In this document: positions 56,010 to 64,000 of the stretch, in pieces
Layout: the number at the start of each line of letters is the position of its first letter
Numbering within the stretch: position 1 is the first letter of the stretch
From: Melampsora larici-populina 98AG31
Lineage: Eukaryota > Basidiomycota > Pucciniomycetes > Pucciniales > Melampsoraceae
Reading direction: 5' to 3'
DNA: 64,000 bases
NCBI RefSeq assembly: GCF_000204055.1
Contig: NW_006768769.1
Coordinates: forward strand, 374,576 to 438,575
Notes under the pieces: generated by a model
Databases searched by the model: none
What the model was told of the DNA's origin: nothing
Seen by the model: only the letters and a program-made list of their open reading frames with translations
Made by a program: the position numbers and the translations under genes

Positions 56010-57271
56010 TTATGAAAGCTTTGTAGAACGTTTTTGAATTCGAATTGAATTCGATCCATTTCCATTGTTATTGTTGTTGGAATTGGTTTCTAAATTCTCA
56101 TTGGGTGAAAGGTTATTAATTGATACTTGTCGATTCACATTATTACCACCTTGGTTGTTTGATTGATTGGTATTCACACTTCGGTTCACTTGGTTGATAT
56201 TGTTGTTTTGTCCGTTTTGTCCGTTTTGTTGTTTTGTCCGTTCAGGTTTTGGTTGTTGTTTCCATTCAAGTTTTGGTTGTTGTTGTTTCCGTTTCCATTC
56301 AAGTTTTGGCTGTTGGTGTTTCCGTTCAAGTTTTGGCTGTTGGTATTTCCATTCAAGTTTTGGTTGTTGCTGTTTCCATTTGAGTTTTGGTTGTTGTTTC
56401 CACTGAAATTGTTGTTTCCGTTGAGGTTGGAATTTCCATTGAAGTTGCTATTTCCGTTGAGGTTGCTATTTCCATTGAGGTTGCTATTTCCATTGAGGTT
56501 GCTATTTCCGTTCGAGTTGTTATTTCCGTTGGAGTTGTTATTTCCGTTGAAATTGTTATTTCCGTTGAAGTTTTGATTGTTTCCTCCATTGGTGTTAAAG
56601 TTATTTTGTCCACTGTTGGTATTGAAATTTTGATTATTTCCTCCATTGGTGTTAATGTTGCTTTGGCCATTGACACCCTGTCGATTGGTTTGATTTAATT
56701 GATTGTTGTTATTGTTATTGTTATTGTTATTGTTGTTCTGTCCGTTGATTTGATTGTTGTTTTGACCATTGAGCTGGTTACCAGAAAGTGTGTTCTGATT
56801 AGTATTGACACTTCGGTTGATTTGATTGTTGTTGTTGTTATTCTGATTGTTGTTGTTCAAATTGTTGTTATTTTGATTATTATTGTTCAAGTTATTATTG
56901 AGGTTGTTGTTATTTCCGTTGGTGTTGCCATTGTTGAGATTAGAGTTTCCATTGAGATTCTGCTGGGTATTAAAGTTGTTGGAAAATTGACCAAGATTGT
57001 TGGCGCCTTGGTTATCAAATGATCTCAGTGAAGTTGTAGTAGCCAGAGTAGATCCATCTATGCTCTGTCGACGGTCCATCTATAGGGTAGAAAAGAGCCA
57101 AGAATGTCAATACGAAAACAAAATCGTAAGGAGTGATAAGATGGGAATGAGAGAGACAGTTGAACATACCCTGAGGGGCTGTTTTCTTGTGGCGAGCTCT
57201 GAGGGCGTTGCAAAGACCAGAGAGACGAGGATTGCAAAGACAAAGTGGCCATGTACGATGGAAGACGGCAT
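56010..57271 (-). pseudogene. Secreted Asn-rich hexapeptide-repeat protein with C-terminal frameshift
   Basis: Exon 1 (57271-57170) encodes MPSSIVHGHFVFAILVSLVF, a signal peptide. A 90-bp intron (GTATGT...CTATAG) leads in frame to exon 2 at 57079. Exon 2 is a very Asn-rich repeat, NLNGNS-type hexapeptides from an 18-bp DNA unit (clearest at 56405-56580), plus NNQ blocks. The frame stops at 56186 after a KTDKTDK stretch. One base out of phase, the same Asn/Gln-rich composition runs on from about 56235 to a stop at 56010-56012, ending with a basic tail (RIQKRSTKLS). A one-base deletion in an A-rich repeat explains this; the shortened 331-residue form could still be made, so this may be a live gene. 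No family is recognised. Confidence 0.65.
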
Positions 57272-58271
57272 AATTAGTGAGGGAAGGGTGGGGTATTATT
57301 TCAACGAGCTCTGGTCGATTTACAAAATTTGCGATACGGATTAGCGTCGAGTTCACTTCAAATTGATAACTTTTAATAACTTATAATAAATTAATGACCG
57401 ACCAGCGGGTAAGGTAAAGACAAAAAATAAAACTAATTAGATAATGATGAGGAATAAGATATTATTTTGGTATTAAGAGACACTGGGGGGCACACTGCAC
57501 AGAACGAGATGATATTTATCAGTAGACACATTATGAGTCCCTGGAATTCCCCTCCCTACGCCTAGACAAAGAATCTCCTGCAAGCTGGCCCGCAGGCTGG
57601 TCTGAAGAGCTTGGCAACTCATCTTCGACGGTGAGTGTGACTTTCACTTGATGGGATGACGTTCATTCAAGGATTCGTCTAGCAATGAGCCACGAGAGCT
57701 TAATTATCGGTGAAGTGTTTCTGCGTAGTGCTTTCTGACTGATACAGGCTGTATCACAGTGAGGTGTCAAGAGAATTTGTTGCTTGCAAGCTTAACTCGT
57801 TGCTTGACACCGGCCAGCTAAAGAAAGCTTTCGATCGTTTCTTGGGTCAGATTCTTGGACCACCAGTTCACCCGGGCTACTTCAAGCACAGTCCAAATCG
57901 AAGGACAGCTATTTGCTCCAGCACGGCAACTCTCACGAGCTTCTACATGGGGTTGGTGAGATCATCGCTGAGTATCGCTAGTTAACACCCAGTCCTGACC
58001 GCTCGATTTTATCTGGTAGAGACTTGGAATCTGAAGACACCCATCGTGGCAACCTGGCGGTTCGATCCGACCGATTCCACTCGTTGTTTTTGTCAGACAT
58101 CATGTTATGGAAAAAGTTCAGCTTCAAGATCATTCAACAAGCTTGATCCTAGAGGATAGGTCCTTGAGTCTACGAACCCACCTCGCGCGTTTCGCAAGAT
58201 TATCTATTGAGGAACAAAATTTCTTCACATCATCAGTAATTCCGCAGGCCGGAAGATAGCCTCATCCGACG
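57272..58271. promoter_or_regulatory. Divergent promoter region of two Asn/Gln-rich secreted-protein genes
   Basis: The two genes start 1 kb apart on opposite strands. A plus-strand frame at 57764-57985 carries no motif and is treated as chance. No TATA box is unambiguous. A shared divergent promoter is possible, and the composition of the two products supports a functional link, but that is inference. Confidence 0.4.
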
Positions 58272-61200
58272 ATGACTTTCTTATATTCGATCTTTTCTCT
58301 CAACCTTGTCTTCTACTCACTCTCTTCCATACCTTGGTCAGTCACAGGCGCACCTTCCTCCATTGAAGACACGACTGGTGCTCTGGCGAGTCAAAGGGGG
58401 AATGAGCACCTCACCACTGGTATCATCGATCCTCCCAACCTTCGACCTACATCCGAAAATCGTGCTGTCAGCTTCAATGTGAACAATGCATCAAGCCCAA
58501 TCCGAAGGTATGTCATAGAGTTCCCTTCGATCCTGAACTTTATTCATATGCTAAGATCTTGTACTTCAAAGGCGGTCTATCGTCCCCAATTCAAGTTTAC
58601 GTCCACGCATGCCACAAAATAATGGTAACATTGGAAATCAGAATGGAGTTCAGAACAACAATCAGCAAGGACAGAATTTCGCACAGCAAAACATCAATCA
58701 GCAAGGACAAAATAATCAGCAAGGACAAAACTTCGCATCACAAACTAACAACGGTAATATACTCAATAATCAGCAAGGACAAAATTTCGCACAGCAAAAC
58801 ATCAATCAGCAAGGACAAAATAATCAGCAAGGACAAAACTTCGCATCACAAAATAACAACGGTAATATACTCAATAATCAGCAAGGACAAAACTTCGCCT
58901 CACAAACTAATAATGGCAATATACTCAATACCCAGCCAGGACAAAACCTCGCATCACAAAACAACAACGGAAATACCAACAACAATCAGCAAGGACAGAA
59001 TCTCGCACAACAAAACATCAATCAGCAAGGACAAAATAATCAGCAAGGGCAGAATCTCGCACAACAAAACATCAATCAGCAAGGACAAAACTTCGCATCA
59101 CAAACTAACAACGGTAATATACTCAATACCCAGCAAGGACAAAACCTCGCATCACAAAATAGCAACGGTAATATAATCAATACCCAGCAAAGACAAACTA
59201 CCACACCACAAAATAACAACGGTAATATACTCAATAATCAGCAAGGACAAAACTTCGCCTCACAAACTAATAATGGCAATATACTCAATACCCAGCAAGG
59301 ACAAAACCTCGCATCACAAAATAACAACGGTAATATAATCAATACCCAGCAAAGACAAACTACCACACCACAAAACAACAACGGAAATACCAACAACAAT
59401 CAGCAAGGACAAAACCTCGCATCACAAAATAGCAACGGTAATATAATCAATACCCAGCAAAGACAAACTACCACACCACAAAACAACAACGGAAATGCCA
59501 ACAACAATCAGCAAGCACAGAATCTCGCACAACAAAACATCAATCAGCAAGGACAAAACAACAACGGTATCAATCAACAGGCACAAAACAACAACGGTAA
59601 CAGTCAGCAAGGACAAAACCGAAATCAACAAACCGGAGGGGTGACTGTCATCAACTTTTCCACTCCAGTTCAAATTTCAGGAGGCGTAAGCAACATATTC
59701 ACAATTCAAGATCTTTCTTCCATTCAAAGTGGTCTAATGTTACTTTCTCTGAACCATTACAATTCGTAGAACAGCCGCACTGTTGTACAATATGCGGATG
59801 GATTTAACGTTGACACGATATCCGCTAATCGACATACTCTCAACGTTCAGTTGAATCAGAAACCCCCTTCTACCGATTTCGTCACCCCACTTGATCCATC
59901 TCGAAGTCCTATTGGAGGCCCCTGGGTCGCTCTCACCGATTATTCGTATGTGATGACCTTTGAAAACGCCAACCCCGATGATCTGGTGATGCGACTTCAA
60001 GTGCCTTATAACCAAAATCAATTGACTTCACGCGGCGTGAGTGATAGTAATGTTTACCTGGCATTATATGAGCCGATGCGTTCAGGCTGGGTCATTGATA
60101 TGGATCGATCAGAAAATCGTCGGTAAGATTATTCTCAATCTCTAAATCCATTTGTCGGAAGCTCACCGTGCATCCTCCTTCACAGTCAAGCTCGTGTGAC
60201 CGAATTGAATGGAATTGCTGCTCCGAGAGGCGAATACATTCTTCTCGCAAGAAAGACAACCCAAAACAACGACGAATCAAATCCATTCTTGCGTTTTGGA
60301 ACCTCCTCACAAAACCAATTTAATGTCTTACCTCCCCCGCAAGAGGCCAATATGCCACCTCTACAGATCGGCTCATGGCAAGACGGCAGCAAGGTGATGG
60401 TCAGGAGCTCGGGACCTATGCAAATTCAGATGAGCCTTGGTAACGTCTCCGCTCAAGCCATTCCACCTGGTTTTCAATCCCCCAGTAAGTCTTGACATCT
60501 TCATCGTACCTGTTTAATACTGACGACCTACATTGATATCTTAGGTCGATACGCCTGTGTTATCAGAGTCAATACAGACCAAGTTACTTCCGTCACACAT
60601 CTTCAGATGCCATGTATGCGATCTCTCTCTCCTTTTATTTCCTTATCATGAAAAGTTTACTGAGATATCTTTCAATTCATCAGATGTACCGACTCTACTC
60701 ACTCAAAGAAGTATCGATCCTTCGACTCTCGTGGTCATGGGTAGACCACTTGGCTCACAAGCACCTTATCAAGTGCTTTCCTCGACAAGCTTGACGGGTA
60801 ACAGTGTTTTGATGAACACGCCTATGACCATGGTCTCAGGCGAATTCTTGCTAGGTGCACCTGGCCAAGCTATTTCCCGCACCATCGCTCCACAAAATCC
60901 CGTACCAGGCGCACCAATCGCTCAACCTCGACCTGTGGGACCCACGGAGGCGTTGATATCACCTACAGGAACCGCTGCGTTCGCCCCAGCGCCCCTCGCA
61001 GCCACGCCACTGCAGCCAGGAGGAGTTCCAGTCAGTCAGCAGGCTCCGATTAACCAACCTGCTCTCACCAACCAAGCGCCTTTGATGCAACAACCAATGA
61101 CTGCTCAGCCCTTGATCCAACCGGCAGCTGCTTCGACAAGCCGTCTTATTGACCTTACAAATTCTCAAAATCCTAGCCAGGAAACTAGTGCGCTTTTTCA

Positions 61201-61288
61201 GAACGTCCCTGGACTCAACAACCTTACCCCTTCTACTCCCCAAAATCTCCGTAATGCTTTTCCAAATGAAGGACCCCTATTTAGTTAA
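58272..61288 (+). CDS. Secreted Gln/Asn-rich repeat protein with conserved C-terminal domain, 891 aa
   Basis: Six exons join in frame: 58272-58507, 58572-59685, 59770-60122, 60186-60484, 60545-60613 and 60684-61288. The product starts with a signal peptide (LYSIFSLNLVFYSLSSIPW). Residues about 95-430 consist of Gln/Asn/Gly repeats built on NINQQGQN and NNGNILN units, prion-like in composition. At about residue 432 a folded-looking domain begins (VTVINFSTPVQISGG, then NSRTVVQYADGF, GPWVALTDYSYVMTF, SNVYLALYEPMRSGWVID, RVTELNGIAAPRGEYILLARK). It corresponds block by block to the gene at 63168. An intron interrupts both after ISGG/IAGE. The last 200 residues are Pro/Gln/Ala-rich. No known family is recognised; an extracellular matrix or cell-surface role is inference. 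Confidence 0.82.
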
Positions 61289-63167
61289 CAATATGCCAAG
61301 CGCATTTGTCGGGATACTTTCCAAGAATGAAATCTGTGACAAAGGTTTGATAAATAAATAATTTAAATGTAGCATACAACTTGTCTCACCACTCGCATGA
61401 ATTGCACCAGATAATACTCAGTAGGAATTGATCACACTTTTAGAAACGTATCCTGAATCATTGTGCCTCAGAGAATGATAAATATTCGCCGCACATGCAA
61501 AAATTGCTACCATGGCTCAGGGCTCCCTCCGGTCCGTGGAACCTCTGGGCTCAAAAGCCCCATAGCCATGTTCTGTATCCTGACTAAAACATTATGAGTT
61601 CTCGATGAATTTGCCCACCCAGATCGCATATGTGAGAATACCTGAACAATGATCAAAGATGTATTCACCTACTCAACACCGCAGTTCGCCCTTAGTACTT
61701 CTCCTGACGAGTATAATTTTAAAATGGCGAGGGCTCGCTGTTATTGCTGCACAATTTCCAATTTGTGTTTCTCAAATTAGCCTGATGGATGTGGCATGGA
61801 CCTTGAAAAGTCGTTCCTTTTTTGCTTCTTGTCGAAAGTTTCCTTTGAACCGTAGTCTGGTCTCCATCTTAACCTCTCGATGCAAAGATATAAAGTCTGT
61901 TATTGCATGCGGTAAATCGATGACGCTCCATTTCTAAACTTATCCTGGTAAAGCTCACTCGATTTCCCTTGCGGGCAGGGACAAGTACCTCGCAGCAACT
62001 CCAAATGGTCCTGCGCTGAAGTACGAGACCGGTGCGTCCGAATCCCAGCTTAAACGTAGGTAACGTGTTCACCTGAAAGCTCATCAAGCTCATAAGCTCC
62101 ATGTCAAGCTTGTTATTCCATGGTCTGTCGTATTGGAATGGTGAATGGTTTGATAACAACGGGGAATGTTGTTTTGGACAACATGCTTGGGCTTTTCAGG
62201 GTCCAGAACCGGGTATGCAGCGTTGGCTTCAAGGAAGTTTTTGGAAGTGAACCTACGACACAATGAGACGATAGATCCATAGGTTCTTCAGCGTGTAGTA
62301 TTGACGGTTTGACCGTTTTGCCTCATCTTGCTGAGATATCGAGATTCTCATCCTTTGCCAAAGTCTGTTTCGTCCTCAAGACGACGAGCAGGTGAATTTC
62401 GATCGATTTGTAAGTCGCCCTGTTTCAAATCTTAATCTGCTTGCGCGGCTCACTCACTCGAAGAGTCAAGTATCATCGGCAAGGGAAATGTCTAGTTGAG
62501 GAGACCCTATACCTCTGCGCAGATGTCCCCATGTCCAAGCCGTGCACGTTTCGTTTGGCTGTTTTGGAAGTCCAACATTCGTGGAATGTTGTTCTTACCA
62601 CTCGATTGAACTACACGCAGCGTATTCCTTGGATTCTGGTCAGGAAGAGGTCGCTGACGGTCAGCGCGACTATTGCTGTTCCAACCAGGTAAATCCTACG
62701 TTTTACTACATTGATGGTTCGCTCAAACCACAGAAACCTGCGACACTTGCTGCTGATTTCGATCTTCCGCCAAATTCATGATTGACTCGAGGAAATCCTC
62801 TCAAACCGCAGAGCCAGCCAAGGGTGACCAACGTGGGTCGATCGTGGAATGGCAGATTTTGTAAAGGTATATAAACAAGACTCTTGGTCAACCGACGCTT
62901 TTTCCTCATTCTGCATCTCTGGCCTATCATTCATTTTATTGTCAAAGACGTCGATATCTCCTAATCTATCTATTGTTTGTTGCATCATAAACTCATATCA
63001 TCGGCATTATTTAGTGTTAACATCCTCAGTAATCCTCTCTGTCCTCAGTCATTCATTCGCGACACCGCTCATTTACACATTCATTTATTATATATACCTA
63101 CATCGACTTGAGGCGATACAAAACTAAGACATCGTTTTTCTCGCGACATACCTTCTCTTGATCCAGT
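61289..63167. other. Intergenic, no gene seen
   Basis: Around 61513-61575 there is an inverted pair CATGGCTCAGGGC / GCCCCATAGCCATG that may mark a small inserted element. Frames at 61659-61937 and 62441-62781 are motif-free. The sequence from about 62850 to 63167 should hold the promoter and leader of the next gene. Confidence 0.4.
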
Positions 63168-64000
63168 ATGAAGGGATATTCTCGCCTATTTCTATTGTCT
63201 GCTTATGGGCTGAAATGGGTTCATGCCGAGGCCAACGTGACCGTTGCGTCCTTTGGACATCCGTTCAGCATCGCTGGTGAAGTAAGAGATGTCTACAACT
63301 TTTACGTATCACTCATAATACTGACTTTTTCCCGTGATTCTAGAACGCAAGATCTGAAGTAGAAGTATCCAATGAGCTCACCATTGATGCCTACTCCGCA
63401 ACAACCCACAAAATTACCGTCACTCGCAATCATCCTTCTGCTACTGCAGATTATGTCACGGCCTATGATACCTCCTCCACAGGACTTTCAGGTTCTTGGG
63501 TGGCATTGAATAAGTATTCATACAGAGTCCGAGTGGACGACGGTCAATCAGAAGCTGATGACATGATTGTTAACTTGGAGGCAAAGTACGACCCAGCTCA
63601 ACTCCAGTCTAAAGAAATCGAAATTTCCAACGTTTATTTAGGACGCTACAATGCTACCCGTGCTGGTTGGGTTATTGATAACGAGCGCGCAAATGTTCAG
63701 ATGTGAGTAGACCACATTTCATCAAATAATAAATCCTTTCTTCTATCAGCTTAATCTCACTCAATCCCTTACGATGTTTTCAAATTTTGTAACCCCTAAA
63801 GCAACGAGAACCACGCCCGCATCATCGGTCTCAATTCTGCCGACGGAGACCTATATGCTTTTGGGACGCGTCTCCGACGAAGCACAGAACGTCTTCATCC
63901 AGTTTTCTTCTTCGTCAGCTGGGCCACCAATTGGACTGTGACGCACCCTCATCCGCCACTGGACTCCCGACCGCTCTCCAGTAGGATTTGGTCGATGGAG
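63168..64000 (+). CDS. Secreted protein sharing the C-terminal domain of the 58272 gene (partial)
   Basis: Exon 1 (63168-63281) encodes a signal peptide and VTVASFGHPFSIAGE. A 62-bp intron leads to exon 2 (63344-63702: NARSEVEVSNELTIDAYSA, GSWVALNKYSYRVRV, SNVYLGRYNATRAGWVID). Exon 3 starts at 63802 (NENHARIIGLNSADGDLYAFGTR) and is still open at the window end. The domain aligns with residues from about 432 of the neighbouring 891-residue protein, with an intron at the same point after the first block, but here it follows the signal peptide directly with no Gln/Asn repeat. Exon 3 ends beyond the window. The family is not recognised. Confidence 0.82.

Noticed and set aside
58050..58090. GGTTCGATCC string resembling a tRNA B box
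   Set aside because: No A box, acceptor stem or anticodon arm can be built around it.
1..64000. CRISPR arrays, operons or prokaryotic signals
   Set aside because: None seen; genes have spliceosomal introns and the tRNA has a nuclear-type intron, so the DNA is eukaryotic nuclear.

Overview
This window looks like nuclear DNA of a rust-type basidiomycete fungus (Pucciniomycotina; Melampsora-like is my best guess, an inference). The reasons are AT-rich DNA, many short introns of about 60-95 bp with GTAAGT-type donors, fungal housekeeping genes (SLY1, TIM21, TRM2, a ThrE-domain transporter), duplicated secreted-protein genes, and dense nested transposons. Coding models were assembled by hand from open frames and splice sites; exon limits are given where the reading phase closes.

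1-20.4 kb is a transposon graveyard with no convincing host gene. It holds a TA-flanked MITE whose unoccupied paralogous site lies beside it, a Mutator-like transposase remnant split by a solo LTR, and a degraded tyrosine-recombinase retrotransposon on the minus strand (gag-like, RT, RNase H, recombinase). The recombinase gene is cut by a 1.1 kb foldback element and by an AT-rich insert that itself carries a Mutator-like element with a 9-bp target duplication. Two further TIR elements and a 107-bp MITE follow.

20.6-26.7 kb is an inverted duplication. Each arm carries a small cysteine-containing secreted-protein gene with its own TATA box; the right copy is frameshifted by an 8-bp duplication. 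The spacer holds a predicted seven-pass membrane protein gene. A relative of that gene, with matching intron phases, lies at 40.3-41.9 kb.

27.9-38.9 kb is a normal gene block: an O-fucosyltransferase-like glycosyltransferase, SLY1 (ER-Golgi SNARE regulator), a ThrE/DUF1212 transporter with a long disordered N-terminus, and a small low-complexity protein. A tRNA-Gly(TCC) with a short intron (42.9 kb) and a 1.7 kb TIR element follow.

45.4-64 kb mixes secreted low-complexity proteins with conserved genes: a Ser/Asn-rich secreted protein, a nuclear-type protein with a FAR1/WRKY-GCM1-like zinc finger and acidic region, divergent TIM21 and TRM2 sharing a promoter, an Asn-rich secreted protein with a C-terminal frameshift, and a 891-residue Gln/Asn-rich secreted protein. 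The C-terminal domain of the last recurs in a second secreted-protein gene that runs off the window end, with an intron at the same place.
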